From NCBI RefSeq assembly GCF_001543895.1, contig NZ_JYIJ01000017.1:186001-250000 (forward strand): DNA of 64,000 nucleotides, in the 5' to 3' direction. The translations under genes and the position numbers were made by a program. Within the stretch, counting starts at the first letter, position 1; every line of letters starts with the position of its first letter. This document shows positions 1 through 8,953 of the stretch, one piece after another. The DNA comes from Carbonactinospora thermoautotrophica. GTDB lineage: Bacteria > Actinomycetota > Actinomycetes > Streptomycetales > Carbonactinosporaceae. Under the pieces are notes generated by a model. The model saw nothing but the letters and a program-made list of their open reading frames with translations, ran no database searches and had not been told where the DNA came from.

Positions 1-53
1 CGAGCTGGAGAAGTGAGAAAACCTCTTGACGAGCTGTTTTACGAGTGAAAGAT

Positions 54-78
54 TAACCGGTAAAATATTTACCTGTTA
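54..78. promoter_or_regulatory. operator-like inverted repeat before the SDR gene
   Basis: Two 11-base arms (TAACCGGTAAA and TTTACCTGTTA) match as an inverted repeat with one mismatch around the spacer ATA. The right arm runs into the ribosome binding site AAGGAG at 78-83. A TTGACG box at 26-31 lies upstream. The size and symmetry are those of a TetR- or MarR-type operator, but the regulator would lie outside the window. This is inference from sequence alone. Confidence 0.5.
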
Positions 79-90
79 AGGAGATGTCTC

Positions 91-855
91 GTGGACCTGG
101 GACTCACCGGCAAGCGTGTCCTCGTCACCGGTGGCACCCGCGGCATCGGCCGCGCCACCACGCTCGCCTTCGCCGCCGAGGGCGCCCGGGTGGCGCTCAC
201 GTACCACTCCTCCGCCGCGGAGGCCACGACGCTGGCCAAGGAGCTGGGCGGCCCCGAACGGGCGCTCGCCGTGCCGTACGACCTCACCGACCTCGCCTCG
301 GTCGAGGCCGCCGTGCGGACCGTCGAGGCGGAGTGGGGCGGTGTCGACGTCCTGGTGGCCAACGCCGTCCGCTGGGGTACACGCCCGCCGGACCAGCTCC
401 CGCCGTTCCAGGACATGCCCCTGGAGGAGTGGCTGCCCGTGCTGCGCCGCGGCAACCTGGAGGGCCACATCCGCACCGTCCAGCTCGTCCTCGGCGGCAT
501 GCGCGAGCGCGGCTGGGACCGGATCGCGCTGATCTCCTCCAACCTCGCCCGCGACGGCATGCCCGGCTCGGAGTTCTACGGCGCCGCCAAGGCCGGCCTG
601 CTCGGCTTCGCACGCGGCCTCGCCTGGGACGCCAGCCCCGACGGCGTGCTGGTCAACGTGGTCGCCCCCGGCCTCACCCTGACCGAGCGCGCCCGGACCG
701 CGCTGCCCCGGACGGTCCTGGACCGCGAGGCCGGCTTCACCCCCAGCCGCCGGCTCAGCACCCCCGACGACCTGGCCCACACGATCGTGTTCCTCTGCTC
801 GGCCGCGAACGGCAACATCACCGGCGAGTACATCAGCGTCGCCGGCGGCCGGTGA
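91..855 (+). CDS. SDR family NAD(P)-dependent oxidoreductase
   Basis: A 254 aa classical short-chain dehydrogenase/reductase. The Rossmann nucleotide motif VTGGTRGIG lies near residues 13-21, the catalytic serine region is ALISSN, and the active-site YGAAK gives Tyr and Lys. The C-terminus ends with the usual GEYISVAGGR. Length fits the family (about 250 aa). The GTG start at 91 has AAGGAG 7 bases upstream. The substrate cannot be told; FabG-like names should be avoided. It stands alone, between an operator-like repeat and a strong terminator, so it is probably a single-gene regulated unit. Confidence 0.9.
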   Translation: MDLGLTGKRVLVTGGTRGIGRATTLAFAAEGARVALTYHSSAAEATTLAKELGGPERALAVPYDLTDLASVEAAVRTVEAEWGGVDVLVANAVRWGTRPPDQLPPFQDMPLEEWLPVLRRGNLEGHIRTVQLVLGGMRERGWDRIALISSNLARDGMPGSEFYGAAKAGLLGFARGLAWDASPDGVLVNVVAPGLTLTERARTALPRTVLDREAGFTPSRRLSTPDDLAHTIVFLCSAANGNITGEYISVAGGR

Positions 856-860
856 GGCGT

Positions 861-894
861 CGCCCGGGCCGCCTCGCCCGAGGCGGCCCGGGCG
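861..894 (+). terminator. strong hairpin after the SDR gene
   Basis: Two perfectly complementary 16-base GC-rich arms with a 2-base loop begin 6 bases after the SDR stop codon. There is no long T-run, as is common in actinobacteria. Confidence 0.75.
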
Positions 895-1079
895 GAAATC
901 AGGGCTTGGCGCGCAGCTCCCCGTCGAGCACGGTCACCGCGTGGCCGGTGAGCGTCACCCGCGCACGGCCACCTCGCCGGTGCGCGCCGACACCTGCACC
1001 CCGACCGTGCTCCGGCCCACGCGCTCCGCCCAGTACGGGCCGAGGACGCAGTGGGCCGAGCCGCCCGACCGTGGCGACT

Positions 1080-1379
1080 TCACAGCGGGCCAGGATCGAA
1101 GATCGCGTGCGTGCCGACCCGGCGCCAGATCACGTGCGGAGTGCCAGGCTGCTGTTCTGGGCCGTACTGCCAGGTGGCCCGGCCGTCCGGCGCCCAAGTC
1201 ATCTCGTAGACGCCGGGGGCGCCCTGCACGCGCTTGACGCGCAGGCCGGGGCGGAACCGCCCGGCGGCGAGGTCGGGGATGAACTGATCCCATACGACCT
1301 TCAGGAATCGGGCGCGGTCCTCAGCGGTCAGCTTCTTGAAGTCCCGGTCGAACCGCGGCGTGGTCTCGAACGTCGGCAC
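1080..1379 (-). CDS. RelE/ParE-like toxin of a putative toxin-antitoxin pair
   Basis: A 99 aa protein. The N-terminus MPTFETTPRFDRDFKKL followed by a helix (DRARFLKVVWDQFIPDL) and basic beta strands (LRVKRVQGAPGVYEMTW, IWRRVGTHAIF) is the layout of RelE/ParE-fold ribonuclease or gyrase toxins. The start is GTG at 1379, two bases after the stop of the AbrB-type gene, so the two are co-transcribed with the putative antitoxin first. Which target it hits (ribosome-bound mRNA or gyrase) cannot be read from the sequence. It could also be an inactive relative. Confidence 0.65.
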   Translation of the reverse strand: MPTFETTPRFDRDFKKLTAEDRARFLKVVWDQFIPDLAAGRFRPGLRVKRVQGAPGVYEMTWAPDGRATWQYGPEQQPGTPHVIWRRVGTHAIFDPGPL

Positions 1380-1381
1380 GG

Positions 1382-1699
1382 TCAGGCGTCCTGCTCCGCG
1401 TCCGCCTCAGCGTGCAGCTTCTCCAAGTGGTCGAGGAACGCGGCCTCCGTGTCGAAGCGAGTGCCCTGCCCGGCGGCGATCTGCTCGCTGGCCTCCCGCT
1501 CGCCGTCCTGCCACTCAGCCGTCCAGAACCAGCGCTGGTCGGCCGGGACCGAGGTCATGCCACGCAACAGGACCTCGCCCTCCTCGGTGATGGTGAACTC
1601 GACCTCGTCACCCTCGGCGATGTGCAAGGCGTCGCGCACCTCCGGCGGCAGGGTGAGCTGGCCCTTGTGCCGCAGGCGTGCTCTGGCTCTGGTGGTCAT
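1382..1699 (-). CDS. AbrB/MazE/SpoVT-fold DNA-binding antitoxin
   Basis: A 105 aa protein whose first 50 residues form a swapped-hairpin AbrB-like DNA-binding domain (MTTRARARLRHKGQLTLPPEV, DALHIAEGDEVEF). The acidic C-terminal half would be the toxin-binding part. I chose the ATG at 1699 because GGAGG lies just before it and the AbrB domain normally begins there; an in-frame ATG at 1756 adds 19 residues with no domain support. It overlaps no other gene and precedes the RelE-like gene by 2 bases. AbrB-type antitoxins more usually partner MazF or PIN toxins, so this pairing is slightly unusual. Confidence 0.75.
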   Translation of the reverse strand: MTTRARARLRHKGQLTLPPEVRDALHIAEGDEVEFTITEEGEVLLRGMTSVPADQRWFWTAEWQDGEREASEQIAAGQGTRFDTEAAFLDHLEKLHAEADAEQDA

Positions 1700-1833
1700 G
1701 CCTCCATAGTGAGTCAGAAATTCCAACTTTCGAACTGGACTCGTTAAGTGGTCCACTAGCGGCCTGCGGCAAGCCCTGCACGACGCCTGACCCGCCGGCC
1801 AGGCCCTGCGTGCCGCATTCGATACGGCTGGGT

Positions 1834-3249
1834 TCAGCCAGTAGGCGCCGACGACCCCGCATCATGACGCGGGACCGCCATGCGCGGGGCGAGCGCCGCG
1901 CCGGTCAGGGCGATCGCGATCGTGATCGCGAACACCAGGGAGAACACCCCCGCGTCCTGCCCGGGAGCGGTGTGCAGGGCACTGAACAGGCTGCCGTTCA
2001 ACGCGGTGAACACCACCGAGAAGAACGCGTCGCTCACCTGGAGGGCCGCCGAGTTCGCGCCCTGCTGCTCCGGCGGGGACGCCCCCAGGGCGAGCACGTT
2101 CACGCTCGGCAGCGCGATCCCCATGCCGAACCCGGCCACCACCCAGCTCGCCGCGGCCACCACGAACGGCAGCGGCGAGAACACCGCGACGATCAGCCCG
2201 GCCAGGCCGAGCGCCACCAGCAGGAACCCGCCGCGCACCAGGGCCTGACGCGAGTACCGCAGGTTCGACCGGCTCTGGTACCACGAGCCCAACGACCAGG
2301 TGACCGCCCCGCCGGTCAGCGCCATCCCGGCCACCAGCGCGCTCTGACCGTGCTGGGTGACCAGCATGAGCGGCACGAACGCGTCGGCCGGCATGAACGA
2401 CGCGGCCACCACGCCGCGCATCAGGATGATCGTCGGCAGGCCGCGCTCCGCCCGCAGCGTCCCGGGCGGGAGCAGCCGCGGCACGGTCAGCGCCAGCAGG
2501 ACCACCGCGACCACCAGGGCGACCAACCCGCCCAGCCGCCGCTCCTGCCCCGCGTACTGGAGCAGCGCCACGCCGACGGCCGCGCCGAGCGCCAGCCAGG
2601 TGCGTCCGTCGGTCCCGGCGGCCGGTCCCGCGCCCGGCGCGCCCAGGTCCCGCAGCCGCGGCCACATCATCACCAGCGGCGGCACGACCAGCACCGGGAT
2701 GGCCAGGAACACCCACCGCCACCCCAGGTGCTCGGCCACCCAACCGGACAGCGCCGGCCCGGCGACCGACGGGACGACCCAGGCGCTGGCGAACGCGGAG
2801 AACACCTTCGGACGCAGTTGTTCGGGGTACGCCCGCGCCACCACCACGTACAGCGCCACGATCGCCAGCCCGCCGCCGAGCCCCTGCACGGCGCGGCCCG
2901 CGACCAGCACGAGCATGTGCCCGGCCACGCCGGCGATGACCAGCCCGGCGCCGAACGCGACCACCCCGCCCACGGCCGGCAGCAGCGGGCCGGACCGGTC
3001 CGAGACCTGGCCGGCCCAGACCATGCCGAACAGGCTCGCCGTCAGGTACGCGCTGAACGCCAGCCCGTACAGCGGCACCCCGCCGAGGTCCCGCGCGGCC
3101 ACCGGCATGGCGGTGCCCACCGCCATGGCCTCGAAGGCGATCAGGAAGATCACCGAGACCGTGCCGAGGGTCAGCCAGCGGTGACCCGGCGCGAGGACGC
3201 TTCGGGGCGGTTCGGACAGCTCGGTCTCGGGCGTCGTCGTGGCGGTCAC
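1834..3249 (-). CDS. MFS transporter
   Basis: A 471 aa integral membrane protein with 12-14 hydrophobic helices and the MFS cytoplasmic-loop motif near residues 75-90 (GMVWAGQVSDRSGP, a form of GxLaDrxGrr). Length and the RAVQGLGGG stretch resemble DHA2-type drug or metabolite exporters. It lies 69 bases downstream of the molybdopterin subunit gene on the same strand and may be read through from that operon, which would fit a role in moving a purine-like substrate or product. Specificity is unknown. The divergent promoter question does not arise, since the AbrB/RelE-like pair is also on the minus strand downstream. Confidence 0.85.
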   Translation of the reverse strand: MTATTTPETELSEPPRSVLAPGHRWLTLGTVSVIFLIAFEAMAVGTAMPVAARDLGGVPLYGLAFSAYLTASLFGMVWAGQVSDRSGPLLPAVGGVVAFGAGLVIAGVAGHMLVLVAGRAVQGLGGGLAIVALYVVVARAYPEQLRPKVFSAFASAWVVPSVAGPALSGWVAEHLGWRWVFLAIPVLVVPPLVMMWPRLRDLGAPGAGPAAGTDGRTWLALGAAVGVALLQYAGQERRLGGLVALVVAVVLLALTVPRLLPPGTLRAERGLPTIILMRGVVAASFMPADAFVPLMLVTQHGQSALVAGMALTGGAVTWSLGSWYQSRSNLRYSRQALVRGGFLLVALGLAGLIVAVFSPLPFVVAAASWVVAGFGMGIALPSVNVLALGASPPEQQGANSAALQVSDAFFSVVFTALNGSLFSALHTAPGQDAGVFSLVFAITIAIALTGAALAPRMAVPRHDAGSSAPTG

Positions 3250-3318
3250 GGACCCACGGTACGAGAGCGCGCAACCGGTTTTCGATCAGCCGCCGGCATA
3301 CGTCCTTGGTCCTGAGCC

Positions 3319-5655
3319 TCACTGCGCCCGCTGGCCGGCCAGGGGCAGCGCGATGTCCTGCGGACGGATCGGCATGCGCGGCAGCTCCAGCCCGGTGGCG
3401 TTGCGGATCGCGGCGGCGATCGCGGCGCCCACGCCGATGATCGGCGGCTCGCCCGCGCCCTTCGCCCCGAACGGCGCGCCCGGCTCCGCCTCCTCGACCA
3501 GCGCGGCGATCCGCACGTCCGGGGCGTCCACCGCGGTCGGGATCAGGTAGTCGGTGAACGACGGGTTCAGCACCTGGCCGCGCGCGGAGATCAACTCCTC
3601 CAGCACCGCCCCGCCCGCGCCCTGCACGACCCCGCCCTCGATCTGGCCGGTGAGCTGGAGCGGGTTGAGCACCTTTCCGACGTCCTGGGCGGTCGTGACC
3701 TCGACGACCCGGACCAGGCCCAACTCGGGGTCCACGTCGACCACGGCGCGATGCGCCACGAACGCGAACCCGGCGAACGCATCCCCCTGCCCGTTCGCGT
3801 CCAGCGGGGTGGTGGGCGCAGGCCGGTACGTGACCGTCTCCTCGATCACCCGCCCGGCGACCGCCTCGGCCAGCGTCATGCGGACGATCCCGTCGTAGGA
3901 GACGATGTTCCCGTCCCGGATGCGCAGCAGCTCCGGGCTCATTCCCAGCCGCTCCCCGATCGGGGCGAGCAGTTTGCGCCGCACCGCCTTGGCCGCCTGT
4001 TCGATCGCCCCGCCCGAGACCCAGGTCTGCCGGCTGCCCACCGAGGGGCCGGAGGAGCCGGAGCCGGTGTCGGCCGGGCCGAGCTCGACCTGCTCCACGC
4101 CCAGGATCTCCTGGACGATCTGCGTGGCCAACGTCAGGAACCCCTGGCCCACCTCGGCCGCCGCGCAGGTCACCAACGCGACGTCGTTCTCCAGCCGTAC
4201 GGTCGCGGTCGCGTAGTCCTCGTACCCCTCGCTGCCGAGCAGCCCGACGATGCCCACCGCGAACCCGGTGCCGCGCCGGATCGTCGGCAGCTCCGCGGTA
4301 CGTCCCGCCCCGCCCGGCAGGATCGCGGGCGGCGGCTTGGGGATCGGCTGCGGCATGGGCGCGTCGGCGCACGCCTGGAGCAGCTCACGGACCGGGGCGG
4401 GGCTGTTGACCACCTGCCCGGTGATCAGCACGTCGCCGGTGGACAGCGCGTTGCGCAGCCGCAGGTCCACCGGGTCCATGTCGAGCGCCGCGGCGAGCTT
4501 GTCCATCTGCGCCTCGTACGCGAACGCCACCTGCACCGTGCCGTGCCCGCGCATCGATCCGGCGGGCGGGTTGTTGGTGCGGACGACGTACCCGTCGATG
4601 TGCGCGTTCGGCACCACGTACGGTCCGGCCGCGAAGCAGCACGCCTGGGCGAGCACGGACGCGGAGGTGGCCGCGTACGCGCCGCCGTCGAGCAGGATCT
4701 GTGCCTCTACCTTGACCAGCTTGCCGTCGCGGGTGGCGTGGTGCCGGTAGCGCATCCGCGCCGGATGCCGGTGCGGGTGCCCGCAGAACATGTCCTCGCG
4801 GGACTGGATCATCTTCACCGGTCGGCCGGTCTTCAGCGCCAGCAGGGCCAGCTGCACCTGCATGGCCACGTCCCCCCGCTGCCCGAACGCGCCGCCCACG
4901 CCGGCCAGGGTGAGCCGCACCTGGGAGGGCTCCAGGCCCAGGCACTGCGCGACCTGGTCGCGGTCGGAGTGCAGCCAGGTGCTCGCCACGTACAGCTCGA
5001 CGTGGTCCTCCCCGGGGATCGCCAGACCCCCTTCCGGGCCGAGGAACGCCTGATCCTGCATGGCGACCTCGTACAGGCCCTCCACCACCACGTCCCCGGC
5101 GGCGGCCGGGTCGCCGTGCCGGATCTCCAGGTGCCGGATCACGTTCCCGTCGAGGTGGATCGGCTCGGCGGTGAACGCCTTCTCCGGGTCGGTCACCGGC
5201 TCGAGCAGCTCATAGTCCACCCGGATGCGCGCGGCCGCGCGGCGGGCGGCCGCCGGGTGCTCGGCCGCGACCGCGGCGACCGGCTCCCCGTAGAACCGCA
5301 CCACCTCATGCGCGAACACCGGCTGGTCCACCAGTTCCACGCCGAAGTACCCGTACCCGGGCAGGTCCTCCTGCGTGATCACCGCGTGCACGCCCGGCAC
5401 GCGCAGAGCCTCACTGCAGTCGATCGAGCGGATACGCGCCGACGGGTACGGCGAGCGCAGGACCTCCGCCCACAACAGGCCGTCCGCCCAGATGTCGGAG
5501 GCGAACACGAAGCTCCCCCGCGCCTTGCCCAGGCCGTCCGGACGCAGCACGTTCCTGCCGATCCCGAACTCCTCCGCCGGCTGCTCCGCCTCCGGTGGCC
5601 TGCCGGGCTCGGCGCCGGCCTCCGGCTGGTACTCCGGCATCTGGTATTCCGTCAC
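3319..5655 (-). CDS. xanthine dehydrogenase family molybdopterin-binding subunit
   Basis: A 778 aa large subunit of a three-part molybdenum hydroxylase. An acidic, disordered N-terminus of about 28 residues precedes IGRNVLRPDGLGKARG, the usual start of the aldehyde oxidase/xanthine dehydrogenase a/b hammerhead. Cofactor loops are recognisable: GVGGAFGQRGD, GSMRGHGTVQVAF and DPVDLRLRNAL. The C-terminal KGAGEPP carries the glutamate used as catalytic base in the family. It follows the FAD and 2Fe-2S subunit genes in one operon (29 bases after the 2Fe-2S gene). Substrate is probably a purine or other N-heterocycle, but a carbon monoxide dehydrogenase role is unlikely because the CODH loop (VAYRCSFR type) is absent. 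Confidence 0.9.
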   Translation of the reverse strand: MTEYQMPEYQPEAGAEPGRPPEAEQPAEEFGIGRNVLRPDGLGKARGSFVFASDIWADGLLWAEVLRSPYPSARIRSIDCSEALRVPGVHAVITQEDLPGYGYFGVELVDQPVFAHEVVRFYGEPVAAVAAEHPAAARRAAARIRVDYELLEPVTDPEKAFTAEPIHLDGNVIRHLEIRHGDPAAAGDVVVEGLYEVAMQDQAFLGPEGGLAIPGEDHVELYVASTWLHSDRDQVAQCLGLEPSQVRLTLAGVGGAFGQRGDVAMQVQLALLALKTGRPVKMIQSREDMFCGHPHRHPARMRYRHHATRDGKLVKVEAQILLDGGAYAATSASVLAQACCFAAGPYVVPNAHIDGYVVRTNNPPAGSMRGHGTVQVAFAYEAQMDKLAAALDMDPVDLRLRNALSTGDVLITGQVVNSPAPVRELLQACADAPMPQPIPKPPPAILPGGAGRTAELPTIRRGTGFAVGIVGLLGSEGYEDYATATVRLENDVALVTCAAAEVGQGFLTLATQIVQEILGVEQVELGPADTGSGSSGPSVGSRQTWVSGGAIEQAAKAVRRKLLAPIGERLGMSPELLRIRDGNIVSYDGIVRMTLAEAVAGRVIEETVTYRPAPTTPLDANGQGDAFAGFAFVAHRAVVDVDPELGLVRVVEVTTAQDVGKVLNPLQLTGQIEGGVVQGAGGAVLEELISARGQVLNPSFTDYLIPTAVDAPDVRIAALVEEAEPGAPFGAKGAGEPPIIGVGAAIAAAIRNATGLELPRMPIRPQDIALPLAGQRAQ

Positions 5656-5684
5656 CGCTCACCCCCTCTCGCCTCGGCGCCGTG

Positions 5685-7595
5685 TCATCCCTCGGCTTCA
5701 CCCGCCCGTTCCCGGACGACCATCCGGACCGCCTCGAAGATCCGGGCGTACCCGGTGCACCGGCAAAGATTCCCGGCCAGTGCCTCACGGATCTCGAACT
5801 CTTCCGGCTCAGGGTTCCTGCTCAGGAGAGCATGCACCGCCATGACCATGCCCGGCGTGCAGAACCCGCACTGAACCGCGCCGGCCCGGACGAACGCGTC
5901 CTGGATGTCCGACATCCCCTCCTCCGGCGGCGTGACCCCCTCGATCGTGGTGATCGCCCGCTTCTGGGCGGTGACGGCGAGCACCAGGCAGGAGTTGACC
6001 AGCATGCCGTCGACCAGCACCGAGCAGGCGCCGCACTGCCCGTGCTCGCAGGCGTTCTTCGTGCCGAACAGGTCCAGTCGCTCCCGCAGCACGTACAGCA
6101 GGCTCTCCCCCAGCCAGGCGTTCTCGACCACGTACTCGTCGCCGTTGATCCGCAACTGGTAGGAGACGGTGGGCAGCGGCTCGGGCTCCTCGCCGGGACC
6201 GCCCGGCTGCTCCGGGGGGCGTGGGTCGGTCTCGGCGGCGCTCCGCGCGCGGGGCACCTGCGGCGTCCCCGGCCCGCCGGGGGGCGGGTAGCCCTCGCCC
6301 GGTTCCGCGTGCCCGCCCGGTTCCGGCCTGCGCGGCTCCGGCACGCGCGGCGTGCCCGTCCCGCCCGGGCCGCCTTCCACGCCGGTTGCCGGCTCGGTCC
6401 ATGTCGCACCGCCCGGCGTTCCCGGTGCCGCGCCCGGTATGCCGACCGGGTCCTGGTACGTTGCCGCCAGGCCGGCCGGCTGCTCCACCGGGGCATTCGG
6501 GGGGAACGTCGCGCCGGGGTACCGCGCCGCGGGATGGTGCGGGTCGGCGGGGAAGGGCTGGGTCGGCTCCGGCACCGACTGGGCGGGCACGACACCAGCG
6601 GGCGCGTCGCCGCCCGCCTCGGCCGGCCGCGCGTCGGGCGGAAGCGTCCCGGCCAGCTCGGAACGCCACTGGAAGCCCGGTTCCGCCGGCCCGGGGCGCC
6701 ACCCGGCGGAGACGGCGTCCCCCAGGGGCGCAGCCGGGGGGTTCGCCGGCTCCCGGTGGCCACCCGGCCCGGCGTACGCGGCGGGCTCCCCGGTTGCCGA
6801 GGACGCGGGCGGCACCGCCGCGGCGGGAGCGCCGGGGATGTCTTCCAGCGGGCTGCCCTGGGCCGTCGCGTTCCCGGGCCAGTTCACCCCGGCCGACCAC
6901 CATGGCTCCTCACCTGCCGGGCTGCTCGGTGTGGGCGGGGTGATCGGCGGGACGAACACACCTGTCGGCGGCGTCTCCGCCTCGGCGAACGCCACCGTCG
7001 TGTCCCGCGCAGTGGCGCCACCCGGCGGCGTGCCCGGTCCGGGGGGCTCGAACCCCTGGCCTCCCGGAGCGTCATGCCCAGCCACCGTGGCGTACGGACC
7101 GCCGGCACGGCCCGGCTCACCCGGAACACCCGGATCAGCGGGAACGCCGGGCACGGCCTGGGCGTCGGGCTCACCGGGAGCCGGCTGGCCCGGCCACCAG
7201 GCAGGGTCCCCGGCGGCACCCGGGTCGCTCCAGGTCGGCCCATAGGGCGGGAAGGCGGGGTCGCCCGGATCCGGGGCCGTGGACCCGGCGCCGGGGTACG
7301 ACGCCGAAGGCAGGACGCCGGCCCCGGTGGGGCCGTCCGGGTGGGGAAGCCCGGTCCCGGCCGCGCTGGAAGGTGCTTCCCCGCCAGGGACGTACGCCGG
7401 GCCCCACCCGTTCGACGCCGCTTCGACGCCAGGGGCGGCGCCGGCCGGCGGGACGCCCGGGTCGCCGGCGGACGCGGGCGCGCCGTCGCCGGGCAGGCCG
7501 GAAACGTGCTGGGCCGGGGGCGGGACGGGTGGCGTGCCAGCGCCGGACGGCTGCCCGACGCCGGGCGTGGGGTCCGGGCTGGTCATGTCGTTCAC
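5685..7595 (-). CDS. 2Fe-2S subunit of molybdenum hydroxylase with very long Pro/Gly-rich extension
   Basis: A 636 aa protein. Only the last 165 or so residues are the enzyme subunit: plant-type ferredoxin cluster (CEHGQCGAC plus a later Cys) and a four-helix second-cluster domain with CGFCTPG and CRCTG. The preceding roughly 470 residues are low-complexity, rich in Pro, Gly, Ala and acidic residues, with no recognisable domain. Free-standing family members are about 160-200 aa. The start is GTG at 7595, with GAGGAG 8 bases upstream; an ATG at 7586 is possible. The frame is open and strongly actinobacterial in codon use throughout, so the extension looks translated. Electron transfer runs from the Mo site through both clusters to FAD. 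Confidence 0.85.
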   Translation of the reverse strand: MNDMTSPDPTPGVGQPSGAGTPPVPPPAQHVSGLPGDGAPASAGDPGVPPAGAAPGVEAASNGWGPAYVPGGEAPSSAAGTGLPHPDGPTGAGVLPSASYPGAGSTAPDPGDPAFPPYGPTWSDPGAAGDPAWWPGQPAPGEPDAQAVPGVPADPGVPGEPGRAGGPYATVAGHDAPGGQGFEPPGPGTPPGGATARDTTVAFAEAETPPTGVFVPPITPPTPSSPAGEEPWWSAGVNWPGNATAQGSPLEDIPGAPAAAVPPASSATGEPAAYAGPGGHREPANPPAAPLGDAVSAGWRPGPAEPGFQWRSELAGTLPPDARPAEAGGDAPAGVVPAQSVPEPTQPFPADPHHPAARYPGATFPPNAPVEQPAGLAATYQDPVGIPGAAPGTPGGATWTEPATGVEGGPGGTGTPRVPEPRRPEPGGHAEPGEGYPPPGGPGTPQVPRARSAAETDPRPPEQPGGPGEEPEPLPTVSYQLRINGDEYVVENAWLGESLLYVLRERLDLFGTKNACEHGQCGACSVLVDGMLVNSCLVLAVTAQKRAITTIEGVTPPEEGMSDIQDAFVRAGAVQCGFCTPGMVMAVHALLSRNPEPEEFEIREALAGNLCRCTGYARIFEAVRMVVRERAGEAEG

Positions 7596-7647
7596 CGTCG
7601 CTCTCTCCTCGGGTCTGCTCGCGTGCACTCCCTGGTTGCGGGCGCCG

Positions 7648-8499
7648 TCATCTTGTCGGTAGGGCGCGGCGGAGTGCCCGCGCGGCGCACACGGCGATGA
7701 CGTGCCTGCGGTACGCGGCGGGCGCGCGGTAGTCGTCCACCGGGTCGAGCTGACGCGCCACGAGCTCCCCGAACCGGTCGTACACACCCGGGTCGGCGAC
7801 GCGGCCGACAACCCAGTCGATGGCGGTGGCCAGCCACTGCTCGGCCTCGGTCAGGCGGACCGGGGCGGGGGCGACGGCTCCGGCCGCGCAGCCGATGTAC
7901 CGATGATCGAGATCGATCACCAGGGCGAAGCTGGCGACCGTGGGGGCGAGGGCGTTGCGCCGGCCCACCTTGATGAACTCCTGGGGGCCGCGGGTGAGCG
8001 GAACGCGGACGCTCACCACAAGCTCCCCCGGGAGCAGGGCGGGGCGGCGCCGCCCGGCGAGCAGCTCGCCGAGCGGAACCTCGCGCCACCCGCGCGGGCC
8101 GCGGCAGGTGACGACGGCGCCGAGGGCCGTGAGCGCGGGCAGCAGGTCGCTGGTCGGCGCGGCGGTGCCGATGTTGCCGCCCAGCGTGCCGACGTTGCGG
8201 ACCTGCGGGGAGCCGACGGCGCGCGCCGCCTGGGCGAGGGCGGGTGCGAGCACGGCCAAGTCCGGGTGGCTGAGCTGCGCGAACGTAAGGTTCGCACCGA
8301 GCAGGAGGTGACCCTCGCGGACGGTCCAGCCGGCCAGCTCCGGCACGTCGGCGAGGGCGACCACGGCGCGCGGCAGGAGCAGGCCGGCGTTGATCTCGAC
8401 CATCAGGTCGGTGCCGCCGGCGATGGCGAGGGCACCGGGCGTGGCGCTGAGCGCCTCGACCGCCTCGTCCAGCGACCTCGGCATGCTGGCCAGGTTCAC
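7648..8499 (-). CDS. FAD-binding subunit of xanthine dehydrogenase family enzyme
   Basis: A 283 aa medium subunit. AIAGGTDLMVEI matches the FAD pyrophosphate loop (AGGTD) and VGSPQVRNVGTLGGNIGTA matches the isoalloxazine-side loop (RNxGTxGGN). The length fits the family. I chose GTG at 8499 (VNLASMPRSLDEA), preceded by AGGGG at 8 bases; an upstream in-frame start at 8589 would add 30 residues of low-quality sequence. It is the first gene of the minus-strand operon, followed 52 bases on by the 2Fe-2S subunit. Confidence 0.85.
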   Translation of the reverse strand: MNLASMPRSLDEAVEALSATPGALAIAGGTDLMVEINAGLLLPRAVVALADVPELAGWTVREGHLLLGANLTFAQLSHPDLAVLAPALAQAARAVGSPQVRNVGTLGGNIGTAAPTSDLLPALTALGAVVTCRGPRGWREVPLGELLAGRRRPALLPGELVVSVRVPLTRGPQEFIKVGRRNALAPTVASFALVIDLDHRYIGCAAGAVAPAPVRLTEAEQWLATAIDWVVGRVADPGVYDRFGELVARQLDPVDDYRAPAAYRRHVIAVCAARALRRALPTR

Positions 8500-8953
8500 G
8501 CCGCGAACCCCTGTCCTCCTCCGTAACGCGTGTGCCACATCCGGACGTCCGGAACCCGCAACGCCACCTGCTGACGTGGGCCCCGCCATCGTGCCACAGC
8601 TCGCCAGGGTGACTGGGTGGGAATCCCGATGCCCGTGTCGCGCGGGTTCATCACCGCTGCCTGGGCGTCTCGCCAGCCCAGGTCGCCCAGGGCTCCCGTT
8701 GGCCCGCGGGACACTTCACCCTCGCCGTGCCGGAGCCCGTTGCCTTGGGCGCCCTGCCCTTCCCACCGCTCCCGGGACGCGCGACACGGCCGGGTCGGAG
8801 CGGGGCGCGCCCGCAGAACGGTCCCGGCCCACAGACGACGGGGGTGGCCCACGACCGTCACGCCCTGCCGGGCGGCACACGACATCGGGCAGCGCGCACC
8901 GGGCGTGACAGCCGCGGTCGCCGATCGCTCGTCCCGGCGGGATCCTGACCGGG
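8500..8953. other. intergenic region without a supported gene
   Basis: It lies between the start of the FAD-subunit gene and the end of the metalloprotease gene, both on the minus strand, so it should hold the promoter of the molybdoenzyme operon and the terminator of the protease gene. Open frames here have no ribosome binding site or recognisable domain. I see no strong hairpin. Confidence 0.5.

Noticed and set aside
7040-7080. tRNA-like string (GGCTCGAACCCCTGG) on the plus strand
   Set aside because: It lies inside the Pro-rich coding region of the 2Fe-2S subunit and no acceptor, D or anticodon arms can be folded around it.
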